Origin: Lithospermum erythrorhizon
Taxonomy: Eukaryota; Streptophyta; Magnoliopsida; Boraginales; Boraginaceae
Assembly (NCBI GenBank): GCA_019722365.1
Contig: JADFUC010002281.1
Span: 62,001-126,000, forward strand
Length of the DNA stretch: 64,000 nucleotides
Direction of reading: 5' to 3'
Made by a program: the position numbers and the translations under genes
In this document: piece by piece, positions 39,053-51,346 of the stretch
Numbering within the stretch: the first letter of the stretch is position 1
Layout: each line of letters starts with the position of its first letter
Notes under the pieces: model-generated
Told to the model about the DNA's origin: nothing
The model's input: only the letters and a program-made list of their open reading frames with translations
Databases searched by the model: none

Positions 39053-39972
39053 GCTGAAATCAATGAGAATTGATTCTTTATTATGCCTTATTTATGATAA
39101 TTTGTAATGGTCTTGTTTGGCTCTGTTGTTGTAAATGTGATTACTGGAACTTAAAGAAGTTCTGGTCTTAGTAAATGTATATTACTAGTTTTCCTCAAGT
39201 TTCATTGTGGGTTGAAGTCATTGCTAAATTCATCATTAATCTATAATAATAGTAATCAGTTAATTTATTATTATTATATAAGTTGGGGTCTTGTTAGTTA
39301 TCTGGGAGCCTCCAAAAGGCCTGTTACACAATAAATAGAGAGCCTTCAATTATATTTCTCAGTTTACGAAATGTAAATCCATATATCAAGAAATGCATCT
39401 CCTTAAATATATATATATTTGATGAAACATATATCGAAGAACAATTTGTTGTCTCAGTAGTTTTAATCAATTAAGCAATTCAAACTGATTAATAACTTGA
39501 TATGTTATCTCGACAAGGACTGCTAGCATTTAACTGAGCCTGTTAAGTTAATTAAACTGAACAGCCTCAATTAGTAACATTTGATTGACACCATCTAATT
39601 AGTTAACGAGTTAACCGCTCTTTTAATCATTAACTGCATGAAATTGGCAACGGTATTCAAAGGAAGAGATACATTTTTCATTTCATGAAAACCTCAAGCC
39701 TCCACCTTGAGAAAGTCGCTCTCCCTAAGAAAATATCTTTCCTTCATTTTGTCTGCAATCCTATAAGTTCTATGCCCATTGATTCTATTCCCTCCCTGCT
39801 AACTGCCAAAAGTCAGAGCCTATGTATCCTCTCTCAGGAGTTGGTTCCATTTCATCTTCCAGTCATGAATGAACTTATTCATAATTGCAATTTATGTTTT
39901 ATTATATATTCTTCGAGTGATCCCATGAATTGGCTTAATCGTCGTAAACATAATTCATACTGATTCTAGACA
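39053..39972 (+). mobile_element. Right LTR of element C
   Basis: Direct-repeat partner of 31789-32745 (see there). It ends 'tactgattctagaca', equal to 'tactagattctaaca' of the left copy. 'acacaataaatagagag' near 39327 may be the TATA region. No clear target-site duplication was found between the two outer flanks. Confidence 0.65.
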
Positions 39973-41630
39973 AAAGCTCTTTCTGAATGCCTGAGTTTCT
40001 TTCGCCTGGGGGATCGCATTCTCAAGCCTTCTTCTGCAGTAGTAGCTGGCCCATGGAGGTTACACGCGCCTTTTGGCTTGAAGAATTACAGTCTGAAACA
40101 GCAGCCTCGCCTGCTCAAATGTCCCAAAGATTCCTCATGACGAGATCTAAAGTCCCTAACACATTCCTTGAGCATGTTGACAAATTCAGTGACCTAAGAG
40201 CCTGTATCCTCACCAAGTTTCAAATTCTCCACTGCCATTTATTTCAAGTTCTATAAATTGCCAGCCTCTTCCTTTTGTTTAGCAATAGCTAGTCTACCCA
40301 TGCCAACTATCCCTCTGTGACTGAAGAAGTTGTCGAGTAAATTCAGTTGAAACTATGTTCCAAAGTCAAGATACCATTTAAGATTCACTGAAGAATAAAC
40401 CATTTTGGACCATTTCATCCCTTCCCTAAGATACTGCCAGACGCCAACAAAGCGGTTATATGCCAGTTGGGGCTTCAATTCTAATTCAAGGAAACAACTT
40501 AGGTGTTTATATTCTTGGTTTTTCACCGTGGTCTAGTATTTAGTGTATGTTTATGTAGTATATGAAGAATTTATCTTCTCACCTTTATCATTCTTAGCAT
40601 ATACCTTCAATCAAGGCTACTGAAATCATCCATCTCTGTCAAACATAGGAGTTTTTATCAGAAGCCATCCCTCAGATGAACCCAGGCATACGAGTGGGAA
40701 TGAGCGCCCATCTCCCATTTTATGTCATATGTTCTTTTTGCTTAGAGCAACTTCAAATTTTGCTTGCTCGACCATCTATCTTTTGTCATCCGAGCGCTAG
40801 TATGTAGTCATCTTAGTGTCAGCATCTTCTACAACATGCTTTCTCTACCATCCCCCATCGCATCCCCTGCCGTGTGTATCAGGCGTAGAACTGTCGCCGA
40901 GTTCCTCTCATTCACCAGGTTCTAGTCTGCATAGTTCCTCACCACCGGCGGCTTGGAACATTCCTCGTTATGACTGACCAAGCCTGTGAGCCTCCTGCAA
41001 CACGTTAAATTTTGCAGGCGGTCTCACAGGTCTCTTCTTGAGGCCTTGACGGTGGACGGACAGGTAGTCATGACCTGGGACGAATGGACGGGAGGCCTTT
41101 GATGCTATTTATTTTCAGTTTTCGACTAACCATTGGCTGATTCAAGTATTTTATTTGAATGAATATTTGATTTCAAGGCTGATGGTTTATAAATATGTGT
41201 ACGGAGTATTATGTTTTTATCTCAAAGTATATCGAATAAGAGGTTATTATGTACTGAGGTAGTTGTTAATTTAGTTAGCTCTTTATATGTTACGATATGT
41301 TTCATAAGGCATTTATCATATAATGCTTGGGATACCATTCGTGATATTTCAGATTCATTAGTTTTCTGCCAGCTCACTTTTCTCCATGGGACATTTTAAT
41401 GCCTGTGATTTTAGAGCACTGCCGAGGGTCATATGAGCCGCATTGACAGTCGGATTAAGACGAGGCGAGTGATTGGTGGCTAAAAGTCCCTCAACAGCCC
41501 TTTCCTATTATTTCCTCTTTATTGGTGTTTCCAGAACTTAGATATCGATATCAGGGTCAAAGCGTTACCACCAATATGATGTATCGCGGGAGACTATGTT
41601 GCAGTCATGGTCAGACATTTCAAGTTGATG
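39973..41630. other. Intergenic or repeat DNA, no gene seen
   Basis: Open frames at 39987-40256 and nearby have no recognised motif. The sequence is somewhat richer in C and G than its surroundings (40780-41100). It could be a further remnant of element B or of another retroelement, but I found no match to support this. Confidence 0.35.
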
Positions 41631-41639
41631 CATGACACA

Positions 41640-41835
41640 CATGAGTGCGACTGGTGGTGGTATTAAGTTAGTTCACCACGCATGCATCAAAAGTGTATTT
41701 ATTATTATTAATGTCAAACGTAAGTCATTCTCGCTGTTACCATCAATCGCGACTCTCACGCATGTGCTGTCGATGATCTTAACCTCAGCTCGGCCGGCCC
41801 GCGGGTCGCTACAACTGATGGTGAGCTTTACAAAA
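41640..41835 (+). mobile_element. Ty3/gypsy-type LTR end with possible primer-binding site
   Basis: It matches 1330-1500 at the start of the window. It ends 'gcgggtcgctaca', like the GGGTCGTTACA end of many plant chromovirus LTRs. The next bases, 'actgatggtgagcttt', could be a decayed initiator-tRNA primer site. This suggests the 3' end of a left LTR, in plus orientation. No gag or pol was recognised downstream. Confidence 0.4.
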
Positions 41836-44030
41836 GCTTGATGGTCCCGGGTCTCGACGGGACTCGAGACTACCTCGATTTGATAGATGGCCCGAGCCGT
41901 GTGTGGGAGTCTTACCAAATAGTTCCCCGTGGTTGTCAGATGGACTCGATCCCTTGGCCTCAAGTTTAGACTTTGATTTGACTTACTCGCAAGTTGCCAG
42001 GCAAGATGTGGGACTCGGCTGACGCCAAGCGGACTTTCAATTTTATCACCCAATGAGGCATCTTTGGCAAGCGGGACTATGTAGTCGATTTACTATTTAT
42101 ACTGATTGACCAAAGGCCTTGAATATGACACTTTGATTTGAAGATTCCAGCTCGAGTCGCATTGTGTCGACAGTATGCTGTTTAGTGTTGTTTCCTTGCT
42201 TGTACTACATCGGCCTTAGCAGTCATTTGTATCAAATGGGATTTCAGGGAATACGACCCAAAGTGACTACGAGATTTGGCTTCACGACGACTTGTTTTGC
42301 AGACTGGGGCCCTCACTTGACTGATTGTTGCATAACGCCATTTAGTTGTTGCTGCAGCCGGTCTTAAAGAAATTGGTTATTGGTAGAAATGGATAACCGC
42401 GATGAAGTGAGCTTCCAACCTCATTACGACATCGATCAATCCGTATTGCAGGTTGCGAAGCGCCGTATTTCCTCGCCGCTGAATCCAAATTTATATGTAT
42501 CAACGCACGCCGGGCGTATTCTATATCTCTGCGGGTTCGATGATTATCACCGAAATTTATTAGATGTTCATCCAAGTTTTGAATAATCAGTTACGAATTA
42601 ATCATGAATATTAAAACGTTTTCGAGAAACTTTCATCAATGTCTCATCATATTTTATTTAACTCTGAAATTAATTATTGGGCGCTTTGGCGCACACCTAG
42701 CCTTCAAATTTAGCTTTGACCACTGAGGTGTTTTCCAAGCTATTTCATGGGCTTAAAGATTTAACTAAGAGAAATTTTATATTTTCCATTTTCTGTTTTA
42801 TGTATTTTAAAGGTGGAATGCCATTTAAGCTTAATGATTTTTCGGCCAAGTCTTAGGGTATTTATAGTCTTCCTGCTTCAAATACTTGCTTCCTCATTTG
42901 GCCGGTTTGATTTCAGTGTGATCAACATCTGAATTATGAATTTTGAGAAGATCTGGACTGTCAATTTTAGGAATTACTCGTGTCCAAGTATTAGAAATAG
43001 GCACCTATTTCACATAAAAAGAAGGTTCCCATTCTTTTTTATCAAAAAACATTTTCTGGCTACTGGACCTTACCTCAGTCTTAATTTTGAAACCATTACA
43101 CCTTGTGGTCTCGATTGAACCACATATCTTCCCCGTAGTCTTCATTTCAACCAGCATAACTTCGAATCTTCATTTTCAATCCTGGTTTCAGGATTCTTCT
43201 CATTTCGAGCCACGTGGAAGCTTCCTGCATCGTTCCTTATAGGTGATTTTAATCAATAAAATTGGATTTTCGAGCCCCACTTAATCGACATTTATTTGAG
43301 ACTATTTCTTTCGGAACCCTCAGTTTAGCGTTCACCTTAGTGGTTAGTTAATTTAAAACCTCATTTTTTATTTTGATTAATTCCGTGGGCTTGATTTTTC
43401 GAACCTTGTCGATTTAGGGTTTGATTTGAATTTAAAGTTTAATCTGAGCCTAATCACCAAAAAGTGGGTACGTTTAGTAGCTCGATTTTAATTAATTTTG
43501 AGTAATTTTCCAATCCATTAATTATTATTTCTGATAAATTTTCATGTATATAATCGGAATTGTGGTGATTTTCCTTTTAGAACATTTTTCATTTTAGTCA
43601 TTCTTGAATCAAACCTGTAGATTGCTTACATAAGATTTTTTGGCATTATTGTTGATCAAATGGTTCGATTTGTATTAGAAGAAGGCACAAAAGTTCTGCA
43701 TACAATATGTTCTCCGTTACTTTTATTTAAATATAAATAAAGTAATTTACCGCACGTCTACATGAATTATTTTAATGTTATTTTCGAGAAAACTGATGAT
43801 ATTATTATTATCATGAATAAACAATCTTGTAGATACTTATTTTCAAAAATAGACTATGTACAAGTAGAGCTGTTAATGAAAAGTAGATACTTTATTTTTA
43901 AATAGTTTATTTTTTGAATTTTGATGTTGAATTGATGTTTTAAATTTTAAATATGTGTTATTGTATATGATTTTGTGAAAAAATATTTTTCAATCTACAT
44001 TTTTTTTATTGAAGTTAATTGCTAATTATT
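41836..44030. other. Intergenic or retroelement DNA, no gene seen
   Basis: Bases 41840-42600 are less AT-rich and may belong to the gypsy fragment. Open frames of 60-126 codons on both strands (for example 41673-42053 minus) overlap each other and lack any domain signature. From 42600 on the sequence is ordinary AT-rich DNA. Confidence 0.35.
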
Positions 44031-46123
44031 ACTCCCTCCAATTCAAATTGACTGCCGTTTTTGGAAATTGAGGTAGAGTTTTGACCATCAATTATTAATT
44101 TTTTTTCAGAGGGAGAATGTTTTATAGCATCAGGAAATCGAACTCAAAGACTCTCTCTCATATTTGAGATTTAAGTTATAAACTATTGTGCTGTGTTCTC
44201 AAGTTACCATCAATTATTAATTATTTATTATTCTAATAAATATAAATTTACATAGTTAGATCTCGCTTTTAAAAGTAGTTTCATAATATTATTTTCTTAT
44301 ATTTTTTTGAAATTATACTTGAAAGAAAGACCATTTGTCACAAAGCCTCTCCACCTCGATTTTCCAAAACAAATCATTTCGATTACGAGTACTTGCCGCT
44401 ATACTACGGCCTCGGCGGCCCCTGCCCCTGATTCCACTATATGGAATCATGGACGCGCTTCCAATCACAGTGGTGAGAGCTGTGCGCTTAAATTCACTCT
44501 TCAAAGACGAGATTCCGCCACTTGATCGACTGAACCCATACTCGGCATGGTTATGCCATTGCCGATAGCTAGCCTCTCTCCACTAACCAGCCAGTGCCTC
44601 CAAGGCAATTTATAGAAATTAATACAAATAACCATCGAAGTACATACATCTGTTTAACATCGAATTCCTATCTTTTAGAATAAATTTAGATATATAACAT
44701 ATATTTGGTCATACGGAATTATGGATATAAAATATCCCTCCTTAAATATATGTTCAAATTGTTGATGTAAGAAAAACATATGTGCATTTCATTTGACAAT
44801 TCAGATTCCGAGAAGATATAGAACGAAGTCGAAGGTGGACCAAGTGGAGAAATAAATTAAATCACTCAATGCATCATATCATGTTCAGTTTGAAATTTTA
44901 TAATTAGTCATGCATGATTCATGAATAAATTACACGAATTTCCAAAATTCTTATGAAGAAGTAAACGCTCTTAATTACCTTGGTGTATGTACTCGTCAAT
45001 GGAATTTTTTGAGTAATTTCTTCGACACCATTTCTTAGTTTTTTTTAAAACCATTTTACAGTTTCTTTCAAGTTGATTTCAACTTTTTTTTAGTATGTTC
45101 AATATAATACTCCGGTAGTATAGACAAGTCTTTGAAATTCTTATTATTAGCCTATTTGGTTTTCGAAAATGTGATTACAACTTAGCTCCCGATAATTTTG
45201 AGTGGCACAGAAACCCCATGTTTTTTTTATCATCAGTAATAAGTGAATTTATTGTCGATTTAGTTTCAATACTTAAATATGATGTTTTTGTTTTTAATAG
45301 TGAAAACGTAGTATTTTAATTAATTCCTTACAAATATTGCATATTATATTCTGCAATAATGTGATATTATGAGGGATTTAAAATAACGTCACATTATTGG
45401 AACTATATGAAAAATTATCTCGTAATAAACACACTTGCCCGATGTGTCAAAAGATGTGTAGTAAGTGCGCCCAACACAAGCACTGAAATGGATGAATTGT
45501 CAATTTAGTCTCTAAAATGTAATTAGATCTCAATTTAGTCTCCGACAATTTAAGAATTATAACTCATTTTAATTGGCAGTTTCAGTCAAAACTTTGACAC
45601 TTAATAACTTTTGACTACATTATAATAATTAAAAAACAATCTTACGGAGTATTAATTAAATAATATTAAAAACAAATATAGTAATATAAGTTTTATATTT
45701 AATACTAAGAAATAAAACAATCAATTTCCTCATTTAATATTTATCGCGAAAAAACTATTAAATTAATATTAATAAATGAATCAACTTAATAAATTAGTGC
45801 CAAGTGAAAAGGTGGACTCAATGCAAAGTACGGAGTATATATATAAATAATTTGTCAACATTATATTGCAAATGCGGCAGGCCGCCACAGAACATCTAAA
45901 GCAGACCATTTTATATTGTGTTTCCAACCTCTTTAGGCATGTCAATCTTTCTTAATCCACAAGGAGGGAGAAGAGATCGAAGAAAAAACAAAAGGCAAAC
46001 CCTATTGAAACCTTTTTTTCACTGTGATCGAGATATGTTTCCTAATACTAATATATTCAGGTTCATCTTCAATATTCTGATATCTTAATTGTCTTATTAT
46101 TAGTTCGATGGGGCTCAATAGGC
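44031..46123. other. Intergenic DNA with MITE ends and a small GC-rich island
   Basis: 'actccctccaattcaaattg' at 44032 looks like one end of a Stowaway-type MITE without a visible partner. Bases 44390-44580 are unusually GC-rich and open on both strands (77 codons plus, 63 minus), with no recognised protein. 'tacggagtat' words at 45645, 45829 and nearby suggest old MITE ends. Confidence 0.4.
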
Positions 46124-46124
46124 A

Positions 46125-46158
<34 letters not shown>

Positions 46159-46171
46159 GTTATTATTATTA
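46124..46171. repeat. (ATT)n microsatellite
   Basis: About 16 ATT units with one TGT interruption. Confidence 0.95.
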
Positions 46172-47869
46172 TATATTTTTTTATTATGGTGGGTGAATAA
46201 TGTTTGAAAAGGTTGGCTGATTTATATTATATACAGCTTCATCACCACCGCTTTCATTCTTTGGTGAAAAAATGATATATGCTAGTGGAAGATCCGGCGA
46301 CGGATGAGGTGTCGTGTGGAAACCTGAGGGACAAGTGTTTGTGGTATATATGGCGGAATCTGCTTACAGAGATTTTAAGCCTCCATGTTCTTCAAACACT
46401 GCAATTTCTCTAGCTTTGTAAGGCAGCTTAATACTTATGTAAGTAGATTCTATATCTTCAAGTCTATGTTTTTCTTTAACTTCATGGCTATGTAATATTT
46501 TTTTCCCCATCCCTTACATGATAAGAATCCAATATAAAGGTTCTTAACCATTAAGGATGTTCAATTTATATATAATATCACCTAAAATATTAATAATAAT
46601 GATTTAAGTTACAAATAAATAACCTTCACTAGTTAAAATATCACCATCTTTTTTCTTTTTTACTCAAAATATTACTCTGATCTCTATTTAGTACATACTT
46701 TTATTAAAAAAAAATTATTGCTTATATTTAATCAATTACAATATTCTATCTGTATTTAAAAAATCGTTCAATTTATTTTTCAATAATCGAAATGTTCAAA
46801 CTTTGTTGTCTTAATACACACAGTATTGACTTAAAATCATAATAATAATAGTAGTGTATGTTAAATATTATATTTTTCATAAAGTATTATATATCATAAT
46901 AAAATTATTTGAGTTCAAAATTTAAAAAGTCAATTTATTAAAAGTCAAAATTGAATCATAATATATATATGTATATATAATACAAAATGATCGAGAAAAA
47001 ATAGATCACCTTGACTTTTTATTAATTGATCATAATTTTTATATATAGTATTGCAGCAGAGTACTATAGATCCAATTTAACTTAATGATCAAGCAAAGAA
47101 AATTATAATTATATATATATATAGTATTATTTCCTTTTCAAAATGATTGAACCATAGTTTATAGGGTTACTAAATTATATTGTAGTCATGGTAGTACTAC
47201 TATTCATGTCTCTTAAAATTAAATGTTCCCGATGGTTGAATTAATTGAATGCATGACACATTATTATACAAAAGTTTCGTAACATTTTACCTTTTGACCA
47301 TCGGTCTACTTCTTTTTTCAGTAATTACGTGGAACTAATAAGAGGATTGAATTTTAGAGCCAGAGACTAATTATGAAACTAGCTATTTCTCAGACGGTCT
47401 AAACCGCGTAATTATTTTATTATTTTTATGTTATTTTTATACTTGGTTATAACAGGTTTCAAGCAGAGTAAAATATATAAAAGATAAAATGAAAAATATG
47501 AAATTAATTGATAAATTATTATAAAACAGAGATAAACATTAAATTTATAAAGCAACCATTCATTATTATATATACATTCTACTTTTGAATTTTTATTCTA
47601 ATTTTGTTGAAAACTTTTTTATATACAATTTCTCCTTAATCAGAGAAGTTATTTGTATGAGGAAGTTACTTGGTAGATTTTAGCAAAGGTTAAGGATATA
47701 ATGAGTATTTAGAAATTTGGCTTCACTTTGATAACCGTCAATTCCACCCTTTATATAGATATTAAAAAAAACTCATCCTACATTCCTATTCGTTCTACCT
47801 TCCTCAAATAATCACATCAACTATTCTTTCTGGGATGATCATTAGTCTTGTAAAAGTTTCTGTTAAATT
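46172..47869. other. Intergenic AT-rich DNA, no gene seen
   Basis: No motif recognised. A stretch at 46285-46430 ('ggaagatccggcgacgg' onward) is less AT-rich and open in one frame for about 45 codons, but resembles nothing I know. Confidence 0.4.
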
Positions 47870-49590
47870 TATTAAGTAATTTAAAACTTTCATCTAATTT
47901 AGCACTTACGATTAAGCTTCGTTTGCTAATGAATTATTTTAAGTGCTTAATAAATTAAATACTTATTAAAAATCCTTAACAAAAAATTAAGTTAAAATTT
48001 CTAACTTATTTTTTACCTCTTTAATCAAATAATTTCAATAATTCTCCTCTTACCTTAATTCTAACCCTAAAAGAAAACAACTCTTCTCCTTTACTTAGCA
48101 CATTCTTTTCCAATTTATCGAGGTTAATAATTTTATCCCTTTCTATTCAATTGAAAATACTCGGATGTATATTTTTTCTCAATTTAATTTTCAGATTTTA
48201 TTCAATGTATTATATTGTTAATACGAAGAGTCAATTATTTTGTCGTCAAGTTATAATTTTTGAATTTTCAATTTAGTCTTTTGTATTTCTTCCACGTATC
48301 AGGATCAGACGTTAATACTCGGATTTGCTATCCTGCTAACTAAAGGATCGTGGTTGGCTTTTTCTAGCATGTTTTTGTACTATTTGTCATATTAACATCA
48401 GGTCGAGGATAAATACAGTTCGATGGTGGGTTCTATATATTAGGTGACTGTTGGAATCAAGACCCACTCCGAGACGGTTTCTCAGCTCTAATTATTTCCT
48501 AATTTGTGCCCAATCAGGATATATCTCATTGTAGGTTTTATTTTTTAGGCGCTTTGAAGACTCGAGCCCGCCAGCATAGTCTTACTAGGTTTCATAGCCT
48601 ATAAATAGATGATTTCATGAGTTTTATTTATTACACAAATACATGTGTAGTAGAAATTCAATCCTGTAGAATACATGTTTCATTATTATCAACATGTTTT
48701 ATTCAAGAATCCTAAAGCTTATCTTTCGTTTGATTAGGCGTTTGTCAGATTTTCTGGTGGATAAGAAAATACTCAACAACATAGATTATACCAGAAGCTC
48801 AGAACGATCTTCTCCTGTGTTTATTACTGATTCAGTTAAAGAATGTGATCTACCTTCGCATTTATGAACCCCATAAAATTCTCATGTCATATTTTCAGAC
48901 TTAAATTTCTTATCAGTTATTGATCGCTTGAAACCCTAGAAGTGATTTAGAGTTCTAAATCCCAACAACTTCTAATTAAGCAAATTGATGCAAATAAGTT
49001 GGTTAACGCTTAATCAATCGACTAGTGTAGAGACTTTGGCAAAGATGATTACAAAAGCTATCGTAATGCCTACCCTTGTTTTGCTTTCTCCCACATTGGG
49101 AGGGAGTATACGATCTCAAATTCACTCACTCTGACGGAGGGAGTCCTGATCTCACCACTCACTATTAATATGAATTTCTGTGCCTCATTATCCAATTTTT
49201 CTCAAGATAGACATTGATCAATTTATTGAATTTTATATGTTTTTATAAAATTTAAATATTTATTTAATGATATTTAGAATTTATTTATATTTTAATATTT
49301 ATTTAATCAAATATTAGTATTTATACTACTATTTATAGTCTAGTCTAATAAAGATTTATTATTTAATTATCTATTATAGTATTATTTATTTAATATATGA
49401 TTCATATGCTAAACGAATTAAAAAGTGTTCGTCAAAAACAAATTCAATTTAGTTTTTTTCTTTGAACTCAAGCACGCCAACTAAATATTTTCAAAGATTC
49501 GGGATTCAATTATAATTCAGATTTAATAATTCAATTTCAATTATCGCTGTGATTTCAGCTTAAATTTAACAAACACCCCATTAATCTTGC
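47870..49590. mobile_element. MITE-like element copy 2, split by an insertion
   Basis: The two outer parts (about 47870-48120 and 49200-49590) match 4095-4310 and 4720-4990 of the copy in TPS intron 1. Its ends, 'cttcgtttgctaatg' near 47925 and the reverse of 'aacaaacaccccatt' near 49570, look like an inverted repeat. Where copy 1 has its AAT tract, copy 2 has about 1 kb of different sequence including a solo LTR. Confidence 0.5.
48449..48967 (+). mobile_element. Probable solo LTR
   Basis: The 519 bases begin TGTTGGAATC and end ATCCCAACA, the TGTTGG...CCAACA inverted ends of many plant copia LTRs. A promoter-like 'cctataaatagatg' is at 48599 with the expected distance inside. No gag or pol follows, hence solo. 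The flanking 5 bases ('gtgac' and 'acttc') do not match, so a target duplication is not shown. Confidence 0.55.
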
Positions 49591-50941
49591 TTTAACTGAA
49601 GTTGGTATAAGAGTTAATCTCTGAAGAGTATCAAAAGCAGTGTGAACTCGTTTCTGGCTATTTCGCATTAATTAACCTCCCCAATATTTAATTAAGGGTT
49701 ATCATTATTAGTTTTCAGAATAACAAAACGATTGTAAGAATAAATCAGCATCATCAAGAACGAAATGTCAAGTCGCTTAGTCCAGGATAAGGTCTTATGT
49801 TGCTTTCATGGTTATAATTTTAAAGAAGCGCACTGTTTTATTCGAGCTTCTTTCAGATCTGTGGATCAAGTTGGATTAGTCTCTGAAAGAGTATTATAAT
49901 TTGTTGTAATATAGCAAATTATGTAACCATTAAACTTGGAATGAAAAAATCATTGAGATGTGTTGTTGGGATAAATTTATAATTTCAGTGAACTTTAAGT
50001 CAGAATTATTTGTGTCTCTATCCCAAAAAAATTGAATTATAAATTTTCCCAAATGTACCCCTTCAATAACTTTTTTCTCGCGTACGGTTTCGTTAGTCTA
50101 GAGACTATATTGTAACAATTGCCACAATTTCAATACTAATAATTTGCAATATATCTTAACTACGGAGTATTACCTTAGACTAAATCACTAAAATAGTGCA
50201 ACATGGTTCCATTATTTAAGCCAAATAAGCCATTAACTCCTAATTTTAATTAAGGGTCATGTTCTAGATTTACTAGGTTTGAATGTTTGATTGTCGTACA
50301 TACATAAATACTCAATTTTTCACACTGCACCTGAAAATGATATGGTTAATTGGTTACCGACGTCAATATATATTTTGCGTCATTTAATATATATATACAA
50401 CAATTGGAAGCTGACAATACCAGGCCACGCATTCTACGCTCCCATTACAACCTAATTAAAAATTATAGTGCTGGGTGATCATCAGTCTCGCCTGCCAGCC
50501 ATGGCTCGACTTATAGCGAGCAAACTGTGGTCAAGTAGTTAAAAAGAAAAGTCGCAATCTCATCAATCGAGGCGATCGATCCCACTTATTGTCTTTTCTA
50601 GATATGTTAGCCGACTCTCATGGCCGTTATCATTATTGGCTTGCGACTTTGGGAATACGTATTATGGGCATAAAAATTTAATACAGTAACAATAAATGGT
50701 TTAACTATCCTTAAATTTTAGTTAGAAAAGCCCACCAGATCTATCTTGGGGATTAAGGTGAAACGCTCATTTATAAGGAGTATCAGTATTATATATATAA
50801 TTTATTATTGTATTAGAGAGATAATTTTGTCAGATGATAATTATTATTGTATCCAGGGGTTTTGTAGTTAGTTGCAACAAGTAGATAATTAGCAATCTAT
50901 TGTTCAAAGGTGAAAGAATTGCTTAGTGTGTGAAATTATGA
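49591..50941. other. Intergenic DNA, no gene seen
   Basis: I searched here for the heat-shock-factor DNA-binding domain that should precede the fragment at 50942 and found none. 'actacggagtatta' at 50160 is a possible MITE end. Confidence 0.45.
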
Positions 50942-51346
50942 AGAAGGAAATCATGGTGCAATAAGTCCCAAAATAATTGTCAAACTATAGCACCACTAAA
51001 ACAATATTGTGAAGAAGACCAAAGGTCATCATCAACCTCATCATCGTCAGAATTGAATTGCCTTGTGGATGAAAATAAACGTCTCAAGAAAGAAAATGGG
51101 GAATTGAGCAATGAGTTAGCACTCATGAAAAGAAAGTGCAAGGAGCTTCTTGATTTGGTCAATGTCAATAGCAATTTGGACAAGGAAAATAGTGACAATA
51201 ATGAAGAAAGAAAGCCAAGATTGTTTGGTGTGACTTTGGAAGTCGTTGAGGAGGAAAATAAGGAGGACAAGAGAAAGAGAGATAATGTTGATGAGATATG
51301 TGGAAATTCTAGTGTTTTTCTTTGTTGTAAACATAATAAGTCTTAG
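50942..51346 (+). pseudogene. Class B heat-shock factor C-terminal fragment (HSFB3-like)
   Basis: The frame after the TGA at 50939 stays open for about 134 codons to a TAG at 51346. A Ser-rich stretch leads into a coiled coil, DENKRLKKENGELSNELALM (51068-51127), followed by KRKCKELLDLV. This is the compact HR-A/B-like oligomerisation region of class B factors. Then comes RLFGV (51221-51235), the repressor motif of plant HSFBs, and a basic KRKRD that could be the nuclear signal. The wording is nearest to HSFB3. The N-terminal DNA-binding domain (about 95 residues) and its intron are absent in the preceding kilobases, and no good start codon opens the frame. It is probably a truncated duplicate; a separate non-DNA-binding protein is less likely. 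Confidence 0.7.

Noticed and set aside
41673..42053. 126-codon minus-strand open frame
   Set aside because: It starts inside a gypsy LTR repeat, overlaps plus-strand frames and has no domain signature.
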